Source: Spirometra erinaceieuropaei (taxonomy: Eukaryota; Platyhelminthes; Cestoda; Diphyllobothriidea; Diphyllobothriidae). Taken from it: a stretch of DNA of 64,000 nt. Positions 45,383 to 56,200 of the stretch are shown in pieces; position 1 is the stretch's first letter, and the number at the start of each line of letters is the position of its first letter. The notes beneath the pieces are model-generated. The model did not search any database, was not told the origin of the DNA, and saw nothing but the letters and a program-made list of their open reading frames with translations. The stretch covers positions 1,232,359 to 1,296,358 of the forward strand of contig CACRXP010000032.1 in the NCBI GenBank assembly GCA_902702965.1. Direction: 5' to 3'. Made by a program: the position numbers and the translations under genes.

Positions 45383-48300
45383 GCTAGTCAGTTAACTTCA
45401 CGATGGCATAATGGCGCGCGTAACCAAGAGACCAACCTCGGCGGCCTTACCCAAAGCAAGGTGAGTGGACCAGAGTTACAGACCCGTCTCCTCTCTCTAG
45501 CTCTGCGTTTTCTGCGAAGTTAATGGAAGCCTATTATGAGCAGTGAGCAGGGATCGACACCCGTTATCGAACCGACGCGGCAACTTTTGGTGCCGTCGTA
45601 TGCGGGTTGTCGTGAATCTCCAAAAGCTAGTTCAGTGGCCGCTTCGTAAACGATTCCGACCTGAATATCACAGTTTGATTGGTGCGAACCCCTTCACTTC
45701 CGAATGCAACATCGAACTGGATGCAGGTACGAGAATACAGTAGCCGCGTGCCAACTGACACCGACCGTCCAGTACATGTCGAAATTGTAGTCGCTTTCAG
45801 GGGTCACTGCCTCACCGCTGCGGACAAACTCCTCTGCCACAGAATCACTGTCTCAAGAAGTTCCAAGGCTGAAGCGGAGTCCACAACCCAGAAAGTAAAA
45901 TTTTCGTTAGGTTATAACCAGACCGGAATCGCTGCGGCATGATTAACAGCAAACCGAATGAGCATAGGACCGTCGCTCGTACGTCCCCTGTGGCCGGGCA
46001 ACTTGGAAAATCCCCCAAAAATAATGTCCAAACCCTGACACTACTACCACGGCTGCCTGCAGAGGATATCGACGGTGAATTCACGAGAACAGACCTAGGT
46101 TGGAGAGTTTCACAGGCCGACTGGCATTCTTAAATACTTCCACCGCAGAAACAGACCCTAACACGACAAACAGGATATCGTGGCTGTCTATAGCAGTCGT
46201 TAGCTTTCGCCAAAAAAATAACGAGAACGCCACGACGAGGCTCTTAAAGTCATGCTCGAGTACTTCGTGACCAACTAAGAGTCGCAGAGGGGGGCGCCCG
46301 CACAGGACCCGCAGGCGTGGTGGACTGTCTCGGTTGAGGGAGCACTAGTCTCCGAGGCCAAACTCACACAGGAAGCCAACGAGAACGCAGGGCGAGAGCA
46401 CCATGAGATGTCCGACTCCCCGGTGTGACCTCTCTCCCGACACACGCTCAGAGGTCTCTACAGTATCCTTGTGTCCATTGCAGCGCCACCATTAGTGGCA
46501 TCGGCACCACATCACAAAATACATAAACTTTGACCACTGTCCATGACCGACTACAGAGCATTCTCGGGCCGGCCCGCATGATCCTGCCTCCTGGACCAAC
46601 CGCGTCACCAGCGTCCGAAACATCGCAGCCTCTGAAGCCGTACGACTTCAGTTCACTGAGTTGGACCCGAAAACATGACCGTACCGGCCTGTCTTATACA
46701 ATGGCGTATGCTGCCTCAGGATGGATCACTCGGCGCGGCAGCAGCGAAACATGGATCCACGCGTATTGGCCATAACTACCACTTCCATCTCTTCGTTCCT
46801 TACCATAGTTCGACCCATTAACACGTGCCATCCTTTCGACAGCCGGACTTGCCACGCGCTGCGATTGTTCCTTACACCCCCAACTCTCCACTTTGCACAC
46901 GTTTGGGACTGTGCGACAGATTAGTTTCCACCTCAACCCTGACCACCAAACTCCACTAATCACTCACGCGGCAGTCGCGGGTCGGGAAAGGTTGCCATCA
47001 CCGATTATAATGGGCAAACTGTCGGTCGGTCTGCCCGCAGGGCTCAAGCTCTGGCAGCCGCAGTCAAGAGCGTTGACCGGAAATCATAAGTCGAGACGCC
47101 CACACCTTCAGATTTAGTGACGATATTCCCACGCGTCTGGAAGTCAGTCGTCCGGGTAACCGTAAACTGGCGCTGACATCGCCCCAGCTTAGATGAGTGA
47201 CGCCGGCATCAGAGCGGAAAAGCCTCCCGTCGGAAACGAATCTTACATTGGTGCCAGGTGTGTTACCACTATGAGGACTACTACGTAGCTAACAAAGTAG
47301 GTGAGGCCATGCATTAGCACGTGGCCAAACCGCAAAATCTTTGCGATCGAGGAGACAGTAACATCTGTAGGCTTAGGAGACAACAACAGTGGAGGGTCGC
47401 CGCCGGGCCTACGGTAGTCTACCGTTGACTGTACGTTTGACCACTGCTGGTCCACAACCAGAAAATCAAAAGCACCCGTGGACACTTGTCGAACTTATGG
47501 TAATCGTTGTCGGGCGCAGCTAATCACAAGGCCGCAAACGAGATTTCATGTATCTCAAGGTCTTCAAACTCAAATCTGGGGATAAGCTACTTGAACCTTT
47601 GACCGGAAGCTTAAGGCCTCCGTCAATGTGCTAGGGCGGTTCGAAGGGGTAGCATCCTGGGATCTATCCCTCCGATGCACGTCTTGAAGCAGAGCCGGCT
47701 GCGAAGACTGATACCCCACCATGTCAGAGGCCGCTCTTCCTGTTGAAGTGGATCATAGGCGAGAACGAGTTTCAGGGACTGGGCCAAAAACCTCCCGTCT
47801 TGGACGTCTGACTGTGGGCCTCGACTTGTAAACACCTGGAAACCAATTACGAATTTACACTAAATGCCCCCAACGACTCCTGGGAATGGCAAAAGTTCTC
47901 AGGCAAATGCCCTCGCTGGGGAAGCGAGGACAGGGTGAAACTGACCTGCGGTCCACCTAGTCTACAGAGATCGTGAGCACGCGGCTGATCACTGAGGAAG
48001 CTGGTCACTGTACCGGGAAACAGACACCCCATCCCGCGTGCGAAGTACTTCCGCCCACGCGCACGCGAGAACACCCCTCACACGAACCTCGGGTACCGAC
48101 ACCGGATCGCCTATCGGCTGCTCTCCCACATCTACTCCGTACCTCGGGTGGTAGCCCCACAACCGCATCTCGCTTGGACCTACGTAGGTGTGATGACCAG
48201 AATCACCACCCGAACCTCTCCAGGTCTCCAACTGGCCAACAAAGCGACATAAGCTCGCTACCACGAAAGACGTCCACGCGTGCCCTTGTTGAGAAATTAG

Positions 48301-51300
48301 GCTACTGGCAGCGCGAACTGATCATAATAGAGTCCTGTCACGACCTTCGCCCTCCGTCAGCAGGCCTCAGTGAGGACACCTCGACAAAGGCCGAGTTGTG
48401 GTCTGACAACCTGTCCCAGGTGCAAAAAATGAGACCCCGACGAGAACTGCTATCGTAGCATCTTGGATTGCAACCACGACCGCCTTAAATCGAGTCAGGC
48501 GTCAAACTACAACCTACAGGCTAAGTTGCCGAACCCAGAGCGTAGACACCAGCCGAACGTGCTGACTACTGCGGCATTGTCCGGCAAGTGTCAACCAGCC
48601 TGTGGCACAGGTGAAGTCATTAGAACAGCGTAGCGTCCCTGGGTTCAGACCTAGACACGCGGACGTCCCTGCAGATGCTGTTGGGAGCATATCGCGCTGC
48701 TAGCATGGATTTGCTTACTGGGGGTTGACACTGCAGATCACCCCCGAATTCCGCAACTGCCAGCAACCAGCCGTTGCCACCTCGGAATAGTATCAGATCC
48801 TGTCCATCCTTAGGTTCTGCGACAGACAACGGGGCCAAACAACTCACTGAAAGAGCATGGCGGAGGCGTTCACCCCACTACCGGCGTTTACGCACACCCA
48901 ACCGTGCAATAGTACGTTTCGGACCCAACGAAACCCCATTCTGCGACTCGCCACTTAATCTTGCTGACTGGCCTCGCGGGCATTGCGCATTCATCCCGCC
49001 TAGGCTTCGCTGACACACCCTCACTGACACCGCGCCAAGATTGTCTACAGGATGCACCGCCTAGTGCAAAGGACGTCTTTGAACCAGTCGGTCTACCGAG
49101 TCAGTGTCTCTATGCTGTATTCCCGACCAGTGTGGACCCTGATTGATGAATGCGTACCTGCTTTAAAAGTTTCAAACTATGGTCAAACGGACGGTAAGAA
49201 CATCGGCATCGGGTCTTCCGAACCCATCGACTACGCTTATAGACCTATTCCGATATCTCAATCGCCGTAAAACCGCGTATGCGCACCCACCAACAGTTAA
49301 ATGCCAAGCTGAGGGAGAAAATAGTGAAATTGGACATTTAAAAGCCCTACCTGCGGACGATCGCTCGTCCACAGTGACACTCCCGAAGCTATCCCAGACA
49401 CCTGGGATAGGCAACTAGAACGAAGTGGGTGCATTCCTTACTGCTTCCCCAAAATTTCGGCGTCGCCGGCCTAACACGATCTAGGGCGACACACGTTGGC
49501 GGCAAATACGGCGTATCACGGCTCATCAAGATGTGATGCCGGCTGGCCCACGGTGTATGGCCAGAGGCATTGAAGAAGTGTGTGCACCTCTAGAGTCGGT
49601 GCAGGCGAGGCACCTTCCTTGACACGAAATCGGCAAACTAGAACGGTAACAAGCATGTAGCTGACCCGAATAATTCATTTTGCAATCTCAGAGCCACGTG
49701 CATGTTTCCTTCGCCTTCTGCTGTTCTCCAAAACGACACATCGAGATCATGAACATAAAAATGGTCCGGGAGTGCCTGACGGCACACTTGTACATGTTAG
49801 GCTGAGTTAATACTGGCATGCGACAACTGCTACTTAGTGTATAACCAGACGCCTGTGTCCGTTATAATAGTGCGGGCACAAAAGGCCACCAGGCAAAGAA
49901 TGGTTGGAAAGGTCTGAGTCCGATTTATCAGTCTCGGGAGTACAACACTGTGACCCTGAGCAGGTGTCATGGATTGAGACTAGGTCTACTTAGTCCGTCT
50001 TTACGTGATTAGGTAGATAACGGGGTGGTTCGCAGCTGTACCTAAATAACTAGGCATGCTACTGCTGTTGTATGTATGGCACGCATCACCGCCGAGACCA
50101 ACAAGTCGGGTCCTAGCGACCACAAATGTGACTCGCCACGCGTACACCAGCTATCCATAGCAGGCACAGCCGCTCCCAAGCAAGGTTATAGGCATAAGGA
50201 CGATTCCAAAATTACGCAAGATGCCTACGTTGTTCGTCACTAGGCACGCGGTGTCCAGGCATCGCAAGAACAGGGTGGGAGGGAGGAGTTTATTTGAAGA
50301 TATAAAATGCGATGCGAAATTGTAATTCTGAATACTTTTGAAGGCATCAAAAATACATCAAGAGATCCAACCTTGGGAAGACCCTGTAGCTCATGGACAG
50401 TCAAAAAGCGGAAAAACTGATGCGTTGGATTCCACTACGCTCTGTCTACTAAAAGATACAGAGAGGAGACTGATGAAGAAAATCCTGGTTTGTCAGGTAA
50501 AACAAGTACACATAACCAGAAATCCCTCCAAGTCAGTATCGTTGTTTCGCAAACGCCTAGACGCGCACCAGCCGACCAAAATAGGTCTTCACATGGTGGC
50601 ATCAGTCAATAAAGCCATTAAACCCGTGCACTTATGATCGTGGTTAGGAGTGGTGGAAAGCTATGGCGTCTAAGCCCTGTCTAATAACAACCACCTGATA
50701 ATTAATTTTTTGCCCAGAAAACAAAGGATGAAAGCGAGTAGTAGATCAGCAGTTCCAAAATCCATCCGAATTACGATTGCAGAATTTTTTCCAATAAACG
50801 AAACCCTGGCCAGAGGTAAACCGGGGAGCTGACGCCGGCACATCACGCCGAAAGATGGCGTAGAGTATGGCAATCGTCCGTGAGTGCAGTCGATTGAAGT
50901 ATATAGTACGGCGCCACAGCGGCGGCGGGCGGTCACCCAGAACCACCGGTAGAGCGGCGTCCCAGTGGGTAGACGGCTGGAAGGGCGGAACACGGAGATA
51001 GTGGCTAAAATCATAGCTGTTCACTCCGACGACGTGCCTGACGAGGTTGAAGTACGGTCATTGGTCGCAGCGCGCAGTCCGCAGCAATGGCTTTTTTCGC
51101 TCTTAGCGGGCTGTTAGCCGAACACCCAGGAGCAGATTCACTAAAATGGCCTACGGCACAAGGTCTAGACGCGCATAAGGCAGCTATACCCTACTAGTGA
51201 CACGTCAGGACGGTGGTGCTAGCCGATAACCGCGCTCCCGGTGAAGACTGACACCGAGTGGACAAGACGCCGGCTAGTTGACACAAAGGCTTATGTCGAG

Positions 51301-52070
51301 TGGGATGAGTCGGAGGATTTAGATCACAGAACGCGAGAAGACGGGGATATGAGCCAGCAACACCAATGCCCTCCAGCCGGACCAGAAATAGTTCCAACAG
51401 ACAAAATCCGACAGCAGGGATGGAGGGCGTCCCTATATTCCACGGAAGCCATAGCGGTAGTGTTAAAGTAGGAAGCGGTTTATCAGCTCGTGAAACGGTT
51501 GTGACGCGAGGTTCTTGCGGCAAGAATCATGCCACAGGGGGGCTGAAGCAAGCTAGTTGAGACTAAGATGAGTGCGGAGTGACCAGCGTGAAGTGAAATG
51601 CGCAGTAGACTGACGGAAGACCTGTAAGAGAAGTACACAGAAGACCGAACGGAACGAGGCAAGGTCCACGTGGACGAATGTAGTCTTTGTTTGCGAGTTG
51701 TTTGGCCTGGAGAAACTGGGAGGCCCAGACCGACGCTGATGTGCGTCGGTAAAGCCGTCCTCGCAGACACTGAAACAGGCCCAGTATGTGTGCAAGGTTG
51801 CGGGCGGTTTGGCGCCTAGATGTTTCACCCTTCGGGGGAGAGGTCAGAGCAGCATACTGTGAAGGACCGGAAGACTGAGATTACCAGGCCTCAGTTTAAA
51901 CCATGCAGGACAGCGGACGCACGCAGTGCACAGCAAACAGATAAACAAGAATAACGTTAGGTTAACTGCAGCAGTCCACGTGGGTCCGATGAGGCGATCG
52001 ACACACTTATTATAGGCTGATGAGCAGTTTGACCAGGGAAAAGAGGGTTTGCACTTCAAATTTGCGTAGG
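45383..52070. other. GC-rich stretch with no recognised gene
   Basis: Many short frames on both strands, the longest 161 codons (47973-48458), none with a motif I recognise. A frame at 50338-50637 contains SVSLFRKRLDAH, which recalls the CR1 C-terminus, but nothing around it supports this. The base composition is clearly higher in GC than at 12-24 kb. It is probably old, decayed repeat sequence. Confidence 0.5.
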
Positions 52071-52074
52071 AAGA

Positions 52075-52080
52075 TTTATT
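52075..52080 (-). terminator. Polyadenylation signal of the SR gene
   Basis: AATAAA on the minus strand, 68 nt past the TAA stop codon of the SR factor gene and so at a normal spacing for 3' end formation. Confidence 0.6.
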
Positions 52081-52147
52081 TGAGAAGAAATGTGTAAAAT
52101 GCGACGGAGGTCTTTTAAAACGACGTGTGCGTGCCAAGACCGTTTTC

Positions 52148-52361
52148 TTATCGTCTTCTTCTGTCATCCCTGGAACTTCTTGGACGTTCCACGTCATGGC
52201 GGCGGTCACTGGGGGAGACTCCTCGACGAACGGGGGATACACGTCCCCGAGGCTGAGAGCGACCACCTCGGCTGTAGTCCCGACGGTCGTAAACATCATA
52301 AGGAAATGAGTCGCGACCGCCCCTGGTCCGACTTGCTGTCCTGTCCACGGGACTTCGACTT
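52148..52361 (-). CDS. SR factor exon 4 (RS tail and stop)
   Basis: The acceptor CTAATGCAG follows a CTTTTGCTCTG pyrimidine run. The first base completes an Arg codon from exon 3. The exon encodes a basic RS/RG tail (SRSPVDRTASRTRGGRD at the start, SSRDDRRRR at the end) and stops at TAA, 52150-52148. Confidence 0.87.
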
Positions 52362-53772
52362 CTGCATTAGTACAGAGCAAAAGCAAAAGCTCAAGTGTAA
52401 ACTACGAATTAACAGGCCACTTCTGTGTTGATATCTCGCGTTAAACGAAGAATCAAAGCCCGATAAAGTAAAAGTGGGTTAAGCGGGTGGGCGCATACTA
52501 GTACCAAACGATGGTCGACTGTGGGTGAGAGGCTATATCCGATCCGTAAACGTCTAACATGCATGATGTCGCTGACGTCCTGGGGAAGAACCAGGTAGTA
52601 ACAAAAAGAGCTACACACTGCCAGCTTGCGGCATGTAGTACGGTTGAATCAAGATGAGGGTGTGATTAGCGGATGCAGCTGCACGTTCTACGTCGTGCTA
52701 GGAAGGGTGGAAGCTTTTAGCAGCATCAGGGGTCCAAGGGCTGAATTCACGTTGGAAGAAAACGCCTGGCCACATGGTGCAGTCCGCGGAAGAATAATGA
52801 CGGTCTGTCGGTGGATGCGGCGAAAAATCCCACAACGAGGCGCAGTAACGTGGAAATGGGCAGAGGGATGTGATTACCTGCGGCGATAGTCGGGTGAAGC
52901 ATCTCTGTGCAAAACTGGTGACCGCCGACGATGTCCTTGCAATCCTCTGAGAATTTCCTCGGGGGGAATGAACGGAAACACAGGCGGGTAGCCGGGGATC
53001 TGATAGGGAAAGCCGGCCGCCGCAGCCGCAGCAGCGGCTGCACTTGCCACGTCAGGAGTGTAGAGGGAGGCTAGTTGGCCGTAAGGATAACGCGGAGGAT
53101 CGAGGTGGCCGTTGCGCGGAGGCGACTTTGTACGCCTGCGTGGAGAACTATACCGACGCTGGGAGGAGCTGCGACCGTTTCGCGAGTCCGAAGTGGCAGG
53201 ACGACGCGTATCCGGAGCACGCGGAACACCCCCACCTCCAATGGAAGTTGACGGACACGAGGCAAGATGAAAGGAGACAGCAACCAGTTATGCGACCAAC
53301 ACCACGGGGATGATGGTTAAAGGAAGTTAATGGCATATCACCTGGAGGCCTAACCCTAGTCCACTTAGTGTGCCGCAGAGTAGGACTACGAGCCACGGCG
53401 CAAGTAAATTTGGGTTTCAAATGGCAAAATCTAATCCTGCCGGTGCTTTGTCATCCACGGCGTGCTACGACAGGAAACTTACCAGGCCTAGGTTTGGCGT
53501 GGGCGAATTCTACACGCAGCCTTGAGTCGCAGACTGTTATTCCGTCTAGGGCCCGAACAGCTTTTTCGGCGTCAGCAGCTTTTTCGAATTCGACAAACGC
53601 AAATCCAGGTGGGTTGCGAGCGAGCCAAACATCACCTATGGCTCCAAATTTTCCAAGCTCGCGCATCAAGTCCTCCTTTTCGACAGAAGCCGATAATCCG
53701 CCAATGTACAATTTGTGCCCCCTACCTACATTTAATAATTATACGGGAGAGCGAAAAACCACCTGAAGACAT
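52148..53772 (-). CDS. SR splicing factor, SRSF3/SRSF7-like, four exons, complete
   Basis: Exons 53772-53763, 53725-53483, 53235-52878 and 52361-52148 join to 825 nt, exactly 275 codons including TAA. The protein has a short leader and one RNA-recognition motif (about residues 8-80). RNP2 is LYIGGL and RNP1 is GFAFVEF, preceded by VWLARNPP, a signature of the SRSF3/SRSF7/9G8 group. Then comes a linker with Arg/Ser repeats, nine consecutive Ala residues and a Pro/aromatic stretch, and an RS/RG-type tail ending in RRRR. No zinc knuckle is seen, which favours the SRSF3-like over the SRSF7-like layout. Family members are nuclear proteins that bind exonic enhancers and recruit the spliceosome. All introns are GT-AG and every phase agrees. 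The first exon is the least certain part. Retroelements surround the locus but none interrupts an exon. Confidence 0.88.
52878..53235 (-). CDS. SR factor exon 3 (linker, Ala run)
   Basis: A 358-nt exon between a TTGGAG acceptor with a pyrimidine-rich run and a CGCAG|GTAATC donor. It encodes SSSQRRYSSPRRRTKSPPR, an Ala9 tract, a Pro/Tyr/Phe-rich stretch (FPYQIPGYPPVFPFIPP) and HRRRSPVLHRDASPDYRRR. Third positions are mostly G or C. Phase on both sides matches the neighbouring exons. Confidence 0.85.
53483..53725 (-). CDS. SR factor exon 2 (RRM)
   Basis: A 243-nt exon encoding nearly the whole RNA-recognition motif. RNP2 (LYIGGL) is at its start, RNP1 (GFAFVEF) is in the middle and AKPRP is at the end. 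It closes at a consensus donor CCTG|GTAAGT. The reading frame runs past the donor for eight codons, which are intron. Confidence 0.9.
53763..53772 (-). CDS. SR factor exon 1 (start codon exon)
   Basis: A 10-nt coding start, ATG TCT TCA G, precedes a GTGGTT donor. With the next exon it gives the leader MSSGRGHK before the RNP2 strand. The intron would be only 37 nt (53762-53726) with a pyrimidine-rich stretch and an ATGTAG acceptor. Very short 5' introns are a known habit of flatworm genes. The donor is weak, so another upstream start exon is possible. Confidence 0.55.
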
Positions 53773-53901
53773 TGCGAAACCGTCAAATGCGATCGGCGTA
53801 ATTAAACAAACAGCAGAAGATCTACCCCGGCCAAGTAGCTGTTACAAAGCTGTTTGATGGCCTTTGTCGTCCGGCCACCCGTAAACTAAGCCTTGCCTTA
53901 C

Positions 53902-53922
53902 CGTCAAGATAGCCCAATGGTC
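53902..53922 (-). other. Possible 21-nt 5' exon or trans-splice acceptor upstream of the SR gene
   Basis: On the minus strand a strong acceptor (TTCTTCCTCCTCAG) is followed after 21 nt by a donor-like GACG|GTAAGG. It could be a small 5' untranslated exon or a spliced-leader acceptor for the SR gene. It contains no ATG. Confidence 0.3.
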
Positions 53923-54299
53923 CTGAGGAGGAAGAACACTAGAGTTCACCTTGCAATGGAAAGGACCCGCAGACGTTATGTGATAGTTTGGTAGTGTGAA
54001 GTACTCTGTATCCAGAAGGTCATCATCGGTTGGTTCGTACGGTAACAGACGATTATTTTAGACGACATTCTTCCCCTTCCCCCTCTTCAGAATTCGCGAT
54101 CACGTGGGCTCGGGCTATCGGCTTCAGCTGTAGCCACACACTAAGTAACCCCAATTGGGCATGACTGGGCTGGTGCTGGCATGGTCGTATAACTTTTCTC
54201 TAACTGCTTGTTTTCGTCATCATAAGTTTGTTTTAACGTTTTTTTCTTCAGTTTGCACAGAGTAACATTTTCCGTATTATCTTACCGACTTCCGACTGT

Positions 54300-54562
54300 A
54301 CTCTCTATTCATTAATCCTTACGAGTTCCACCCCATCTCCAGAGTAAGTCCCTTACTATTTTGTATATATTCGCAAATAAACTGTTTTCCATTAATGTAC
54401 GCATCCTGTTCATGCTCCCTAAATTCTATGCCGGCGTATACGAAGAGTTAACCCAGCTTATAGACGAGATCTGGCGATCAGCTTATCCGGGGACCCTAAA
54501 CCTGTTATCCAGTCCATCGACAACGGCCAGCCCCAGCCTACACTATCCTACTCGGCAGCTAC
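54300..54562 (+). mobile_element. Candidate 3' part of a Gypsy LTR
   Basis: AATAAACTG at 54376 could be a polyadenylation signal inside an LTR, and the stretch ends in CTACA at 54562. The next bases, TTGGTGGCAGCAGTGGGAT, look like the primer-binding region after a 5' LTR. I could not identify the other end or a matching second LTR. Confidence 0.35.
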
Positions 54563-54647
54563 ATTGGTGGCAGCAGTGGGATGGTGGGGATCACACACCT
54601 CGCTGCCTTCTGAGCATAAAATCCAGCGACGCTGAGGGTGGTGCCTC

Positions 54648-54960
54648 CTCTCGGGAGGAGGCTATGTAACGACCCACGATAAGTGTACAGTCGCTTGAAT
54701 AATGTGACACTTCCTGCGTAGATCTGGGATGGTAATGGTGTAACAGCACGTCAGTGAAAATGGCCGATGTCGTCCCCTATCTCTACCGTCGACTTCCTTT
54801 CCCGCTACTCGTCATAACTCTCTCCTCTCTCCCTACGTCGGCATCTCCAACAGCCCTCCCCTTCAGTTGTCCACAGCGCTGCGTACCCCATCGGTTATTT
54901 AGCGGGTACATCAGTTTCGCCTCACAATCCATAAGGGTTAACTCTCTGCTGTGACTCATT
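54648..54960 (+). mobile_element. Candidate 5' part of a Gypsy LTR with polypurine tract
   Basis: The purine-rich GGGAGGAGG at 54655-54663 is followed by TGTAACGACCCACGA, which has the TGT start expected of an LTR. Only about 100 bp separates it from the putative primer-binding site at 54563, so if both are right the internal region has been lost. Confidence 0.3.
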
Positions 54961-55497
54961 CTGTTGTATATTTAACCATTATCGTATATTTCCAGCTTCC
55001 TTCTGTCCCGCTTACCCATTTATGCCCACCCAACCCTTCTTCTTCCTTTTCGTATGAATGACTATTGTGACAAGTTACTAACTTTGTTCAGATCGGGCTT
55101 GGCTAGAATGTATTTCCGATGCTTATCTGCCCAGGTTTATTCTATCCCTAACGTGCCTGGACACTTCAGTATGACCGTAAACGTTACGACACCCATTGCT
55201 GTTCCACGAGGTAGGTATGGCAGATGTGACTAATGTAACATTTACTACACTCTCTTCCCACACCACCCCCTGTCCTCTACCGACAAGAAAAGCCAATGCA
55301 GCCAGAGTGATCAAATTAAGGGGGACTTCCGACATGAAAAAATAGTAACTCCCGTATCTTGTATTTAAGGCAAATCCCGCAACGCCCTCCGTCGCAGGAG
55401 TATTAGCGAAAGCCTCCCATTGGGTTTCCCTTCCCTATTTCGAGGTGTAGTGGGACACATATCTTTGTATTGGTAGTAGTGAAAATGCGATTCCCAG

Positions 55498-56066
55498 GTC
55501 AGTCAGTCAGTCAGTGTTTTTGAGGGAAATAGGCTTACGCCTTTGAACTCCCTATTTGTACATTAAAAAATCTATAAACAAGCAAAAATGTGAAGAAATT
55601 ACAGCATTAAGTGAATGCATACATTGATTCACATATGTCACTAGTCACATGGCTAAAACGTCACATAGTCCGCTTGTTGCTGCAGCATATATCTGTCAAG
55701 GCGACATTTAAATGCCTCCACAGATTGAGACATAACAACCGTCTCGGGCAGGCTATTCCACGGTTCCACGACGCGGTTGGAGAAGAAATATTTTCTCACA
55801 TTCACTCTACCCTGTGGCACACGTAGCTTGAAGGGATGTCCCCGGAGGTGAGTTGTAGTGGCGAGTTGGAAAAAGTCATCGCGCCGAAGGGCACAATCCA
55901 AGCCGCGCACGATACGGAAAGTTTGTATCATGTCTCCGCGCAACTGCCTATAACTCAGAGGATAGAGATTAAGGTTAGTTAAGCGGATCTCGTATGGCAG
56001 TGCACTTTGACCTCTTATTAATTTTGTTGTTCGTCTCTGCACCCTTTCGAGCAGATCGTAATCCTG
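55498..56066 (-). mobile_element. CR1-like element inserted in a PLE
   Basis: A 5'-truncated copy beginning at the codons for the RVQRRTTK segment. The 129-codon frame (56042-55653) has LTNLNLYPLSYRQLRGDMI, HLRGHPFKLRVPQG, FFSNRVVEPWNSLPETVV and AFKCRLDRYML. The 3' end has the family hairpin and a (TCAG)4 tail at 55499-55516. PLE sequence continues on both sides and CCAGG is repeated at the two junctions. Confidence 0.85.
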
Positions 56067-56124
56067 ATGCGTCCAGGTGGCAAATCAAAAGAAAAGGAGG
56101 CGTTCACCGAGAGAGGTGTATTGG

Positions 56125-56168
56125 AGGTCTGACCTTTGGAGTAGTTGTTTTGTTAACCTTCAGAGACT
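56125..56168 (-). ncRNA. Hammerhead-like motif (heavily mutated)
   Basis: The minus strand has GTCT, CTGAAGG, a damaged stem II ending CTACTC, then CAAA GGTC AGACC. Helix I still pairs (GTCT/AGAC), but core positions A9, G12 and the cleavage-site flank are changed. Confidence 0.35.
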
Positions 56169-56200
56169 GAGTAGTTATGCGCACAGTTCTCCTTATTTGG

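Larger units (their letters stand above)
55475..56200 (-). mobile_element. PLE 3' repeat, minus arm, split by a CR1
   Basis: PLE 3' sequence runs from about 56200 to 56067 and resumes at 55497-55475 (AAAATGCGATTCCCAGG). This is the same order as in the uninterrupted copy near 30375-30430. A CR1 copy (55498-56066) sits between the pieces. It meets the plus-oriented PLE body at about 56200. Confidence 0.75.

Noticed and set aside
47973..48458. 161-codon plus-strand frame
   Set aside because: Low-complexity Pro/Ser/Thr/Arg composition in GC-rich DNA, with no motif or homology that I recognise.
50338..50637. CR1 C-terminal fragment
   Set aside because: Only SVSLFRKRLDAH resembles the family; the expected upstream blocks and the 3' hairpin are missing.
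52090..52431. Plus-strand frames across the SR gene and the 180-codon minus-strand frame 52386-51844
   Set aside because: The spliced SR reading frame explains this DNA with matching phase at every junction. The other frames have no homology.
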